A DNA stretch of 64,000 nt from a virus, in IMG/VR virus record IMGVR_UViG_3300035704_000393, positions 1-64,000 of that record; one strand, written 5' to 3'. The notes under the pieces were generated by a model. The model made no database searches and had not been told where the DNA came from. It saw only the letters and a program-made list of their open reading frames with translations. Of the stretch, positions 15,717 to 23,288 are shown one piece after another (the stretch's first letter is position 1; each line of letters begins with the position of its first letter). Made by a program: the position numbers and the translations under genes.

Positions 15717-16010
15717 ATGAAAGTCTTCCGCTACGAGGTCCCGGACGACGACCAGTGGCACGAGATCACCCTGGCCGGCCCGATCGTGCACACGGCCATC
15801 CGCGACGGCGCGTTTCACTTCTGGGCGCTCGCCGGCGCCGGCAGCTCCGCCGCCGCGAAGCTGCGCCTGTTCGGCACCGGGGACGAGGTGCCCGAGGACA
15901 CGATGTACCGGGGCACTGCCATCACCGAGTCGGGGCGGCTGGTCCTGCACCTGTTTGAGGCGGCCTTGATGGCTAAGGACCAGCGCCGGACTACGGAGAC
16001 GACGCCGTGA
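15717..16010 (+). CDS. DUF7352-like small protein
   Basis: This 97-residue protein starts at ATG 15717, behind CCGGAGG. The opening MKVFRYEVPDDDQWHEI followed by HTAIRDGAFHFWAL matches what I remember of the DUF7352 family in actinophages (start, DDQWHEI, then a beta strand ending FWA). The function of that family is not known. It sits 30 bases before the large terminase gene and may share its transcript. Confidence 0.6.
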   Translation: MKVFRYEVPDDDQWHEITLAGPIVHTAIRDGAFHFWALAGAGSSAAAKLRLFGTGDEVPEDTMYRGTAITESGRLVLHLFEAALMAKDQRRTTETTP

Positions 16011-16040
16011 CGGCGTAGGTACTAGAACACAAGAGGGACA

Positions 16041-17642
16041 GTGACCGCGTTCGCCCCGACCGACTGGCGGCGGCACACCAGCGAGGCATGCCAGCCCCAC
16101 CCGCGCACATGGCCCACCCCCGGCGCCCTGGCCCGCGCCCTCGACCACACCACCCGCGACTCCCTCGCGCTCCAGGTGATCGACCGGGAACTGGTCAAGA
16201 CAGCCGACCACCAGGTCGACGCCGGCGGCCTGATGATCTTCATGAGCCCCCAGGAAGGAAAGAGCCAGCGGGTCTCCCGCCGTTTCCCGCTCTGGCTGCT
16301 GGCCCACGACCCGTCGCTGCGCATAGCGATCGTCAGTTACGAGCAGGAATCCGCGGTCAGGTGGGGCCGGCAGATCCTCCGGGACATCCGGAGCGCGGAC
16401 CCGGCCGTGCTCGACGTCCAGCTGATGGCCGACAGCTCGGCCGCCGGCCGGTGGGACACCCGCGAGGGAGGTGGTGTCTACTGCGTCGGCGTTGGCGGTG
16501 CCTTGACTGGCCGTCCCGTCGACGTGTTACCCCTGCTTATTATTGATGACCCAGTGAAAGGCCGCGAGGAAGCCGAATCGGAGATCATCAGGTCCCGCGC
16601 CTGGGACTGGTGGGAAAACGTAGCACTCACGAGACTCGCGTCTAACGGCGTGGCGATCCTGATGATGACTCGCTGGCACGAGATGGACCTGGCCGGCGCC
16701 ATCCTGGCCCGGCCCTCCCCGATGCAGTGGCGCATCCTGAAGATCCCCGCCATCAGCCACGGCAAAGGCGACCCGCTCGGCCGCCCCGAAGGCGCCGAGA
16801 TGCCCTCGGTCCGGGACCGCCCGCCCGGCTACTTCACCCACCGCCGGGCCACGACCACCCCCTACGTCTGGTCCTCGATCTTCGACCAGCAGCCCACCGC
16901 GGCCGTCGGCAACTTCTTCCGCCGCCAGGCGTTCCGCTACTGGCGGACCGTCACCGGGCAGCCCGACCCGGCGCTCATCCTCGGCCGGCCCCACATGACC
17001 GGCGCGTGGATCGAGCTGGAAGGCCGCCGCCGCGTCGACCTCACCGACCCCGGCGTGTGGCGCTTCGCGACCTGCGACGTCGCCGCATCGGAGAAGACCT
17101 CCGCGGACTACACGGTGGTCTCGGTGTGGTGCATCGACCGGGAAGGCGACCTGATCCTGCTCGACCGGGCCAGGGGCCAGATCGAGATGGCCAACCACTT
17201 CGACATGGCCAAGCCGCTCCGGGACCGCTGGCACTACGACGTCCTGTACGTCGAGCACTCGTTCTACTCCAAGACCCTGGTCATCGACGCGCGGACCAAC
17301 GGCGTCCCGGTAGCCGAAGTCCAGGCGGACACCGACAAGGTGACCCGGGCCATCCCCGCGGCCGGCCGGCTCCACTCCGGCAAATGCTGGTTCCCCGCAG
17401 CCGCGCCCTGGCTCAGCGAGTGGGAAGACGAGCTGGCGTCGTTCCCGCGCGGCGCCCATGACGATCAGGTCGACTGCTTCTCGTACGCCGCCCGGATCGC
17501 CGCCGCGCACTGGACGCCGCCCCCGCCGCCGTCGCGGCCCGCCCCGGTCGGCCCTGACCTGGAGCGCATCGCCAGCGCCTACGCCGCCGGCACCGGGAAC
17601 GGCGACCACCACGTCGACATCATGAAACTGCCGCTGGGCTGA
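16041..17642 (+). CDS. terL: terminase large subunit
   Basis: This 533-residue ATP-driven DNA packaging motor and nuclease starts at GTG 16041, after GAGGGA. The ATPase half shows the deviant Walker A loop SPQEGKSQ (residues about 69-76), then Walker B LLIIDDP (about 165-171) and the coupling segment MMTRWHEMDL. The RNase H-like nuclease half has CDVAASEKTSADYTVV (first Asp about 347), the middle acidic VEHSFYSK and the final GAHDDQVDCFSYA (about 470-482). Length and motif order are normal. Codon use around 16500-16640 is noticeably less GC-biased than in the rest of the gene. Two HNH nuclease genes follow 3 kb downstream. Confidence 0.93.
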   Translation: MTAFAPTDWRRHTSEACQPHPRTWPTPGALARALDHTTRDSLALQVIDRELVKTADHQVDAGGLMIFMSPQEGKSQRVSRRFPLWLLAHDPSLRIAIVSYEQESAVRWGRQILRDIRSADPAVLDVQLMADSSAAGRWDTREGGGVYCVGVGGALTGRPVDVLPLLIIDDPVKGREEAESEIIRSRAWDWWENVALTRLASNGVAILMMTRWHEMDLAGAILARPSPMQWRILKIPAISHGKGDPLGRPEGAEMPSVRDRPPGYFTHRRATTTPYVWSSIFDQQPTAAVGNFFRRQAFRYWRTVTGQPDPALILGRPHMTGAWIELEGRRRVDLTDPGVWRFATCDVAASEKTSADYTVVSVWCIDREGDLILLDRARGQIEMANHFDMAKPLRDRWHYDVLYVEHSFYSKTLVIDARTNGVPVAEVQADTDKVTRAIPAAGRLHSGKCWFPAAAPWLSEWEDELASFPRGAHDDQVDCFSYAARIAAAHWTPPPPPSRPAPVGPDLERIASAYAAGTGNGDHHVDIMKLPLG

Positions 17643-17680
17643 CCGGGATTTTACGAAAAAACGCAACGTAAAAACCCCGG
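17643..17680 (+). terminator. terminator hairpin after the large terminase
   Basis: TTTTACG (17649-17655) pairs with CGTAAAA (17667-17673). The helix extends outward through GGG/CCC past one A-A mismatch. The AT-rich core inside a GC clamp begins two bases after the terL stop and is a likely transcript end. Confidence 0.55.
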
Positions 17681-17682
17681 CG

Positions 17683-17986
17683 CGGGGAGGGTAGCTAGTC
17701 CTCCCCGGCCGGGCCGTCACCGTACGCGCCCGGTGTCCACGGCGCCAGGACATCAGCGGACCGGGCTCGCGCCTGGTCACTCTTCACCGGTAGGCCGCGG
17801 TAGCTAATCCCCGCAGCCGGCTGCCGGCCTGGACGATCTGAAGTTGTAGGGACCGGCGAGAGGCTGAGGCCACGACGTCCCGTGGTCCCCTCCCGGCCGC
17901 GCGTCCTGAACGCCGGCCCCAGGTCTGTGTCAGTCAGAGGACCAGAGCGGGGCACCGGCCGGGATTATTGTCAGCTACCCTCCCCG
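17683..17986. repeat. 14-bp perfect inverted repeat pair, arms about 290 bp apart
   Basis: CGGGGAGGGTAGCT at 17683-17696 is the exact reverse complement of 17973-17986. The left arm also forms a local hairpin with CCTCCCCG at 17700-17707, so two pairings compete for it. Confidence 0.6.
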
Positions 17987-18235
17987 GGTCGTGGCCACTC
18001 ACCGGATGCTCTCACCTATCGTCGTCCCGTTCGCAACGTTCGCTCCCGGTTTCGCTTTCACCGTTCACGCTCCGCAAGCCTTCGTTCAGGGATCGCCCTC
18101 CGCCTGTCGTTGCTCCCAAGTCCATGTTGGGGTCGTGGCGTCTGGGTCGTGGTCGTTAGCCGTCAGGGCTGTTTCATAGCGCTACTCTGCGGGCCGGGGC
18201 ACCTCCGTAGTCCGGTGCCCCGCTCTGGTCCTCTG
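17935..18235. repeat. 24-bp perfect inverted repeat pair, arms about 277 bp apart
   Basis: The 24 bases at 17935-17958 are the exact reverse complement of 18212-18235. The core reads GACCAGAGCGGGGCACCGG in the left arm. A third copy of its GGGGCACC core at about 18196-18203 can pair locally with the right arm. The right arm of the 14-bp pair lies inside this element, so the two repeats interleave. Confidence 0.7.
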
Positions 18236-18308
18236 TTGAGTTGTGACGGCCGGGGCCGGGGGGTTCCTTCAGCGGTGGTGTCCCGCTGCGGCTGATCCCG
18301 GTTCCGGG

Positions 18309-18337
18309 TTGTTCCCCGGCCGTTCACTAGGTATAAC
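18309..18337 (+). promoter_or_regulatory. candidate strong promoter
   Basis: TTGTTC (18309-18314) and TATAAC (18332-18337) are 17 bases apart. The -10 box matches consensus at five of six positions and stands in the most AT-rich spot nearby. It would drive the small gene at 18362 and the gene at 18647. Confidence 0.5.
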
Positions 18338-18361
18338 AAACCACCGCGGATTTAATTCCCG

Positions 18362-18517
18362 GTGACGGGAGAACATTTCCGGCCTGCCCCTGCAAGGCCG
18401 GGCTACGACGACCACGCCCAGATCCAGTTCTTCGGCCACCACCGCCACCGGAACCGCAGGCACGGGCACCCCGGCGCCGAGCACTCAGTCGGCGGCCGGC
18501 CCCCCGGCGACCGGTAA
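18362..18517 (+). CDS. small His/Arg-rich protein
   Basis: This 51-residue frame from GTG 18362 starts 25 bases after the candidate promoter and lacks an obvious Shine-Dalgarno box, so translation could be nearly leaderless. The product is rich in His, Arg and Gly (QIQFFGHHRHRNRRHGHPG) with codon use normal for the element. A CCGGCCT/AGGCCGG hairpin lies inside its beginning. It may bind metal or nucleic acid. It could also be merely leader sequence for the gene at 18647. Confidence 0.35.
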   Translation: MTGEHFRPAPARPGYDDHAQIQFFGHHRHRNRRHGHPGAEHSVGGRPPGDR

Positions 18518-18646
18518 TGCAGGTGACCCGCCCGGCGATCCCGGCACACGCAGACACGGTTCACGCTCGTCCCCTCCCTGGCCCGGGATCGTAACGGCCG
18601 CCGTGTCCCCCCCGCCGCCGAACCGCTGAAAGAGAAGGGGCTCCCC

Positions 18647-19354
18647 GTGCACGACCCCCTCGTGGTGGCCCACACCATCGTCCGGCCCTGGCCGCAGCGC
18701 AGCTCCCTGCCCGCCACCGGCAGCAGCGGCGACGGCGTGCGCTGGCAGATCCGCCACCACCACACCTGCACCAGCTACTGCCGGGACAACGACCCGCCCC
18801 ACCGGCCCGGCCCGTTCCCCTGGTGGAAACCCCGCTCCTACCGGCGGTTCTGGCGGCTCGCCGGCCGCGACTGGTACTGGCCGCCCCTGGTCACCATCTG
18901 GCACTCCGAGCCCGGCGGCGCCGACGCCCTCTCGGTCTGCCAGCGCCGCTACCGCGACTCCCGCGGCCAGTGGCGGTACTCCAAGGGCTGGAGGTGGCAT
19001 GTCCACCACTGGCACGTCAAGATCGAGCCGTTCACCACCTGGCGGCGGCGGCTGCTGACCCGCTGCGCCTGGTGCGGCGGCCGGTCCCGCAAACGCGACG
19101 AGGTGAACCACTCGTTTTCCTGGGACGGCCCCCGCACCCGCTGGTGGCAAGGCGAACCGGGCCTCTACCACCGCGACTGCTCGTCCGCCGCCTCCGCCCA
19201 CCGCCAGTGCGGCTGCGCCGAGCCCGCCCCGGCGCACGGCACGTGGGGCCACTGCCTGCGCTGCGACAAGCCCTACCCGTACGGCCGCACCCCGGAGCAG
19301 CTCGCCGTCATCCGGGCGATGGCCGCCGTTCCCGAGGGCACCCGGCCCGGGTAA
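18647..19354 (+). CDS. Trp/Cys/His-rich zinc-binding-like protein
   Basis: This 235-residue protein starts at GTG 18647 after GAAAGAGAAGGGG. It is unusually rich in Trp, Arg, His and Cys. Candidate zinc sites are HTCTSYCRDND near residue 42, CAWCGGRSRKRDEVNH near 140-155, HRDC near 176, and QCGC with HCLRCDKPYP near 190-210. The last two thirds resemble a multi-knuckle zinc protein. Similar W-rich Cys proteins (CAWCGGR) occur in Streptomyces-type phages, without known function. Confidence 0.6.
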   Translation: MHDPLVVAHTIVRPWPQRSSLPATGSSGDGVRWQIRHHHTCTSYCRDNDPPHRPGPFPWWKPRSYRRFWRLAGRDWYWPPLVTIWHSEPGGADALSVCQRRYRDSRGQWRYSKGWRWHVHHWHVKIEPFTTWRRRLLTRCAWCGGRSRKRDEVNHSFSWDGPRTRWWQGEPGLYHRDCSSAASAHRQCGCAEPAPAHGTWGHCLRCDKPYPYGRTPEQLAVIRAMAAVPEGTRPG

Positions 19355-19408
19355 GCCCGGCGGGGCCAGGCCCGGCGCACGCCGGCAGGCCCCCCGGCGG
19401 CGCGCGGC

Positions 19409-19516
19409 ATGGACGGGACCGCAACGCGCGCCGCCGCTTCCCTCAGCGCCACGCGCAACCGGGCCTGGCTGACCATCTCATGCCCCGCCTGTGGAGGCGT
19501 CATGCACAGGCTGTGA
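19409..19516 (+). CDS. tiny zinc-knuckle protein
   Basis: This 35-residue frame (ATG 19409 to TGA 19514-19516) encodes a basic helix ending in SCPACGGVMHRL, a clean CPxCGG half zinc ribbon. Two Cys plus a His could bind metal, probably as a dimer. It lies in the gap between the gene at 18647 and the one at 19535. No strong binding site precedes it, so confidence is moderate. Confidence 0.4.
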   Translation: MDGTATRAAASLSATRNRAWLTISCPACGGVMHRL

Positions 19517-19534
19517 AGAACCTGTGGAGACCGC

Positions 19535-20212
19535 GTGGACGACGCAACCGCCAGGCCGCTCGTAGCGCTGCTCGCCGCCGCGATCTTCCACCAGGGGCAG
19601 GGCTGGCCGCCCGAGACCCTGATCGCCGACGCGGACCGGTTCCTCGCCTGGCTCACCCCACCCGGCCCGGCCGCACACCTGACCCTCACCGTCGAAGGAG
19701 ATCCCATGCCGCTGACCATCGACTCGGCAGGCGCCAAGGCCGTCCTGGAGTTCGCCGACCGGGAAGGCGAACCGGTGAACCCGCCGTCCGGCACCCAGGC
19801 CACCGCCACCTCGTCCGACCCCGCCGTGCTGGCCGTCGGCCCCGCCCAGGCCGGCACCGACACGGCCAGCGGCGCGGCCACCATCGAGTTCCCGCTGACC
19901 CCGGCCGGCGCCGGCACCGCGACCCTGACCGTGCACGCCACCGACGCGTCCGGCAACCCGCTGCTCGGCCCGGACGCCGCCACCCCGATCACCGACGCCG
20001 CGCCGGTCAACGTCACCGTCAACCCCGGCGCCGCCGCAACCGAGCGGTTCACCGTCCCGGACGCCGCACCCGGCCCGGTCGGCGGCGGCCTGGGCTCGGC
20101 GACCGCCGCGCAGGGACAGCCCGGCACGGCCCCGCCTGACGCCCAGCCGCCCGGCGACCCGCAGGACGCCGGCCCCGCCCTCACCCAGCAGGACGGCCAG
20201 CCCGGGCAGTGA
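19535..20212 (+). CDS. fusion of small helical domain and Ig-like domain, with internal start
   Basis: The full frame from GTG 19535 gives 225 residues. The first 57 are a helical unit (ADRFLAWLTPPGPAAHLTLT) that looks like a free-standing actinophage protein. It then runs without a stop into an Ig/BIG2-like beta domain (LEFADREGEPVN, ATATSSDPAVLAVGP, TLTVHATDASG) and a disordered Gln/Pro tail. A very good AAGGAGAT box lies seven bases before an internal ATG at 19706, so the Ig-like protein (168 residues) is probably also, or mainly, made alone. Proteins like the second part are virion adornments. Confidence 0.6.
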   Translation: MDDATARPLVALLAAAIFHQGQGWPPETLIADADRFLAWLTPPGPAAHLTLTVEGDPMPLTIDSAGAKAVLEFADREGEPVNPPSGTQATATSSDPAVLAVGPAQAGTDTASGAATIEFPLTPAGAGTATLTVHATDASGNPLLGPDAATPITDAAPVNVTVNPGAAATERFTVPDAAPGPVGGGLGSATAAQGQPGTAPPDAQPPGDPQDAGPALTQQDGQPGQ

Positions 20213-20637
20213 CCAGGATGCAGCAGCACGCCCCGTACCCGGCCGACCTGGCCAGCCTGGTCGACGCGCTCGGGTACAAGCCGGACTGGCGGATCTGGCT
20301 GTCGGACATGGAACGCGACCCGGGCTGCGGCGGGCTGACCCTGGTCATCCAGCGGCACGGCCCCGACACCTACAACCCGGACCAGGCCATGCGGGTCAAC
20401 CACTACTTCCCGGTGCCCGCCGCGTCCTACAACCGGCGTTCCTGGCAGATGTGGCTGTTCCGCCGGTTCCTCGACGTCGAGCAGCACGAGGCCGCCGAGT
20501 TCTTCCAGATCGGCGGCCACCGCCCCTACGCGCCGGTCCACAAACCAGGCTGGGACCCCTACCTCGTGGCCGAACTAGCCACTGATGAGGAACGTCGGAC
20601 GTCGTACCTCGGCGAGCTACAGCCCGACAGTCCGTAA
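20209..20637 (+). CDS. hypothetical protein of an actinophage accessory family
   Basis: This 142-residue protein starts at GTG 20209, overlapping the previous stop as GTGA. It has an aromatic mixed alpha/beta sequence (DWRIWLSDMERDPGCGGLTLVI, then RRSWQMWLFRRFLDVEQHEAAEFF and RPYAPVHKPGWDPY). I recall similar W/F-rich proteins of about 140 residues in actinophage structural regions, without an assigned function. It is probably cotranscribed with the upstream Ig-like gene. Confidence 0.6.
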   Translation: MTRMQQHAPYPADLASLVDALGYKPDWRIWLSDMERDPGCGGLTLVIQRHGPDTYNPDQAMRVNHYFPVPAASYNRRSWQMWLFRRFLDVEQHEAAEFFQIGGHRPYAPVHKPGWDPYLVAELATDEERRTSYLGELQPDSP

Positions 20638-20663
20638 ACCTGTTCGATAGACTGGGCAAAAGC

Positions 20664-20725
20664 GTCCCCGCACCTGCTGTAACAGGCCGGGGACCGGACG
20701 GAACCTACCGACGACTTGAGGTCCC
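20664..20725 (+). promoter_or_regulatory. switchable leader hairpins before the HNH gene
   Basis: CGGGGAC (20688-20694) can pair with GTCCCCG at 20664-20670, with an inner CCTG/CAGG stem. Alternatively the GGGACC at 20690-20695 can pair with GGTCCC at 20720-20725, just before the TTG start. The second fold would hide the ribosome-binding GAGG. The two are mutually exclusive, as in an attenuator, and the first is also a possible terminator for the upstream gene. Confidence 0.45.
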
Positions 20726-20728
20726 GAC

Positions 20729-21235
20729 TTGCCCGATGCTACGCCTGGCCTATGCCAGTGCGGCTGCGGCCAGCCCGCGCCGATCGCCCCCCGCAACTAC
20801 CACGGCCGCGGCATCGTCAAGGGCCAGCCGTTCCGGTACATCCACGGGCACTCGGCCGGCTGGAAAGGCGATGACGTCGGCTACTACGCGCGGCACGCGT
20901 ACCTGCGCCGCCACTATCCCAAGACCGGGATCTGCGAGGAATGCCGCAACGAGGCCCGGACCGACTACGCCCTGATCCACGACCACCCGCCATCACGTAG
21001 CCGCGAAGACTACCGGGAGCTGTGCCGCGCCTGCCACAAGCAATACGACGGCGGCGGCGAGCGCAACTACCGGGCCAAGCTCACCGACGACGCGGTGAGA
21101 GACATCAGGCGCCGCGCGGCCACCGAGACAGTCTCGGCGCTAGCGCGTGAATACGACGTGGCCCGGTCGGCAATCCAGCGCGTCATTGACGGCCGCGGCT
21201 GGCGCCATCTGCTCTATCCGGAGGAACTAGGATGA
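20729..21235 (+). CDS. HNH homing-type endonuclease with C-terminal DNA-binding motif
   Basis: This 168-residue protein uses a TTG start at 20729; the next in-frame alternatives would delete the first Cys motif. It has the CQCGCGQPAPIAPRN / KGQPFRYIHGHS opening typical of phage HNH homing enzymes. A treble-clef HNH core follows (CEEC, then LIHDHPPSRSREDYRELCRACH). A C-terminal helix-turn-helix (TVSALAREYDVARSAIQRVIDG) resembles the target-recognition motifs of intron/intein-type nucleases. The product is expected to cut double-stranded DNA site-specifically. A structured leader precedes it and a second HNH gene overlaps its end. Confidence 0.8.
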   Translation: MPDATPGLCQCGCGQPAPIAPRNYHGRGIVKGQPFRYIHGHSAGWKGDDVGYYARHAYLRRHYPKTGICEECRNEARTDYALIHDHPPSRSREDYRELCRACHKQYDGGGERNYRAKLTDDAVRDIRRRAATETVSALAREYDVARSAIQRVIDGRGWRHLLYPEELG

Positions 21236-21552
21236 CCGCTCAGGTCGAGCTGCCCGGCGTGGGCAAGGCAACGACGTGCGAAGCCTACGGGACCCACCGG
21301 CCGCAGCCTCTCCGGTTCGTTTGGCATCACGTCTTGCCGCAAGCATGCGGTGGTAAGACGGAACGTGACAACCTGGTATCTCTCTGCGACGGGTGTCACT
21401 ATTCCTGCCATGTCATCATGTGGTTGTTCGGCCACGGCGGCCTGCTCGGCGGGACCCCGCACGGCACCAAGGGGCAGCGGGCGATCGCCCAGCGCGGCTA
21501 CGACGAGGCGCTCGCCGCGGGCACCGCGGACAAGATCCCGAAGGAAGCCTGA
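21232..21552 (+). CDS. HNH endonuclease
   Basis: This is a 106-residue HNH nuclease from ATG 21232, overlapping the upstream stop (ATGA). The core FVWHHVLPQACGGKTERDNL, followed by VSLCDGCHYSCH, provides the HH...N...H catalytic set with CxxC zinc ligands. Its size suits the small HNH proteins that assist terminase cleavage in HK97-type phages, or a reduced homing enzyme. Nearness to the large terminase (3.6 kb) allows either reading. Codon use in 21300-21420 is less GC-biased than average. Confidence 0.8.
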   Translation: MTAQVELPGVGKATTCEAYGTHRPQPLRFVWHHVLPQACGGKTERDNLVSLCDGCHYSCHVIMWLFGHGGLLGGTPHGTKGQRAIAQRGYDEALAAGTADKIPKEA

Positions 21553-21674
21553 CCGGCCTGCACCGCAGGCCCGGCCCGGCCCGGCGGAAGATGCTATCTC
21601 GAAGTTCCGGGCCTCGGTCTCGGGACGTGCCCGTAGGAGCCAGAGGCGAGCGGCGCCACCAGGTAGCGTACCGC

Positions 21675-21959
21675 TTACGGCCCGTTACCGCCAGGGGCCG
21701 GGCGGCGCCACGCGAGCCAGGCCGGCAACCGCCCGCCGCGGGGCCGGCACGGCCCGGCCTGGTCCGAGCCGCCGCACACGAACCCCCGGTACTCGCAGCC
21801 GGTACCGGTGCGCAGCACGACGGCCCGGTAGCCGCACTGGCGGCCGGCCGGGCACGGGCTCCGCGCGCCGATCCGGGTGACCGCGGCTCCCTCGACCATG
21901 AGGAACTCCGGGCTCACGTCGGCCTTGGCAAGCTCAGCGCTCAGGTTCACGGGCGTCAC
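21675..21959 (-). CDS. Cys-rich hypothetical protein
   Basis: This 94-residue protein runs from GTG 21959 to TAA 21675. Cysteines in RSPCPAGRQCGYRAV, GTGCEYRGFVCGG and QAGPCRPRGG form six potential ligands or three disulfides. The same frame stays open upstream through another CHAC motif to GTG codons near 22100, so a longer N-terminus is possible. It lies alone on the minus strand, convergent with the HNH genes. Confidence 0.5.
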   Translation of the reverse strand: MTPVNLSAELAKADVSPEFLMVEGAAVTRIGARSPCPAGRQCGYRAVVLRTGTGCEYRGFVCGGSDQAGPCRPRGGRLPAWLAWRRPAPGGNGP

Positions 21960-22122
21960 GCTCCCGTCAACCCCCCCGAGATGTTGTGGGACTGCCGTAA
22001 ACCGTACTACGGCGCGGGGACGGCAGGCGTGACAACCGCGGGGTTTCGCGAGCCGGGCCGGCGGCGGGCCGGCAGGAAAGCCAGCCCGCCGCCGCACGGT
22101 TCCTCCGGGCCGACCTGCCGGG

Positions 22123-22164
22123 TCAGCCGTATAGGTGCGTGAACTCCGCGTCGTACTCGTGCAT
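22123..22164 (-). CDS. possible 13-residue leader peptide
   Basis: An ATG at 22164 follows a very good GGGAGGAC box and encodes MHEYDAEFTHLYG before TGA. It lies upstream of the Cys-rich minus gene and could be a leader peptide coupling translation. Its shortness keeps confidence low. Confidence 0.25.
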   Translation of the reverse strand: MHEYDAEFTHLYG

Positions 22165-22377
22165 CGCCCGTCCTCCCATCTGGCCTGTCCGGCCCTGGCC
22201 GCCGGAGGCCGGGGCCGGACACCGGCACCGTAACAGCGCCAACCCGCGGCGGTCAACACGTCACCCTCCGTGACAGCCGTCGGTTCGCGATAACAGCCCG
22301 GGACCAGGCGCGGATGCAGGGTAAACCCAGGCCCGGGGCCGGCAGCGGCGCGGTGACACGCCAGCGAGCGGTGAAAC

Positions 22378-22406
22378 TTGCATCGCCCGGCCCAGTGGAT
22401 TACGGT
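22378..22406 (+). promoter_or_regulatory. candidate promoter of the XRE regulator
   Basis: TTGCAT (22378-22383) and TACGGT (22401-22406) are spaced by 17 bases, 40 bases before the ATG at 22446. The surrounding 22170-22445 stretch is otherwise non-coding and divergent toward the minus-strand gene, so operators for the regulator are likely to lie here. Confidence 0.5.
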
Positions 22407-22445
22407 AACTGCGACCCTACCGCGCACAGAAGGTCACAGACCGTA

Positions 22446-23288
22446 ATGGCCGCCGAAAACTCGTCCGCCCGCCTGCTCGGCGCCGAGCTGCGCGGCTGGC
22501 GCGACCGCCGCGGCCTGACCGGCGATGCCGTCGCCGGCCGCCTCAGATGGTCCCCGTCCAAGGTCTCCCGCGGCGAGACAGCCACCACCCGGCTGATCCG
22601 CGCGGCCGACCTGGACAAGCTCATCGTCCTCTACCGGATACCGCCCGAGGACGCCGACCGGCTCCGCGGGCTGCGCGAAGCCGCCGCCGACGGCCTGGAC
22701 ATGACCGGCCCGGGCCAGGACCCCCGCATCGCCGAGCTGCTCATCTGGGCGCCCGACGTGTTCCCCTCTGCGTTCCGCACCGAGCTGTACGCCCGAGCCC
22801 TGATCCGGGCGATGCGCCGCATCCGCCGCTACACCCCGTCCGAGATCAAGGCGGAGATCACCGCCGACCGCGACCTGCAAGCCCGGCTCCGCGGCGACCG
22901 GGCCGCGGACAACGACGGCGACCCGCTGCCCCGGCTGCCCGTGACCTGCGTCCTGGACGAAGCCGTGCTGACCCGCCGCCGCGGCGCCACCTCGGTCATG
23001 GAAGGCCAGCTCGGCCGGCTCGAAGAGATGGCCCGCCTCGGCGGCGTGGAGATCCACGTCCTGCCGCTGGAGGCAGACGGCCCCACCAGTGCCCCGTTCG
23101 CCCTGCACGGCTACGACGACGAATCCGCCGATACCGTCCTGCTCACCAGCCCGTCCGGGACCGAGTACGTCACCGACGAGAAAGCCGTCACCAGTTACCG
23201 GTTCCTGCACGAGGACCTGGTAGGCGCCGCCGCCGACGTCGAAGAGACACTCGCCATCATCAAGCAGGCGAGAGGCCGGTGGGAATGA
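22446..23288 (+). CDS. XRE-family regulator with DUF5753-type domain
   Basis: This 280-residue protein starts at ATG 22446. Residues 8-70 form a helix-turn-helix (LGAELRGWRDRRGLTGDAVAGRL, then WSPSKVSRGET). The rest follows the DUF5753 layout seen in many actinobacterial regulators: ELLIWAPDVFPSAFRTELYARAL at about 98, CVLDEAVLTRR at about 178, GGVEIHVLPLEADG at about 200, and a DDESADTVLLTSPSG end. Chromosomal relatives regulate development and often pair with small partner proteins. Here it could be a phage repressor or a host-derived gene. It starts a three-gene operon with 4-nt overlaps. Confidence 0.85.
   Translation: MAAENSSARLLGAELRGWRDRRGLTGDAVAGRLRWSPSKVSRGETATTRLIRAADLDKLIVLYRIPPEDADRLRGLREAAADGLDMTGPGQDPRIAELLIWAPDVFPSAFRTELYARALIRAMRRIRRYTPSEIKAEITADRDLQARLRGDRAADNDGDPLPRLPVTCVLDEAVLTRRRGATSVMEGQLGRLEEMARLGGVEIHVLPLEADGPTSAPFALHGYDDESADTVLLTSPSGTEYVTDEKAVTSYRFLHEDLVGAAADVEETLAIIKQARGRWE

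Larger units (their letters stand above)
17681..18308. other. non-coding region with interleaved inverted repeats
   Basis: About 630 bases show no credible gene. The open frames on both strands are Arg/Ser/Pro-rich and lack binding sites. The minus-strand frame ending at 17695 has a 30-residue tail with normal codon use, but it cannot be joined to a convincing start. The stretch is visibly richer in T than its surroundings (around 18000-18180). It contains two pairs of long inverted repeats, listed separately, and a local hairpin GGGGCACC/GGTGCCCC at about 18196-18221. Confidence 0.6.

Noticed and set aside
17695-17955. 86-residue minus-strand frame in the non-coding block
   Set aside because: Only the last 30 residues look coding. 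The start lies inside the 24-bp inverted repeat and there is no ribosome-binding site.
17882-18295. 137-residue plus-strand frame
   Set aside because: Its Arg/Ser/Val composition, lack of a binding site and overlap with the inverted repeats make it unlikely to be translated.
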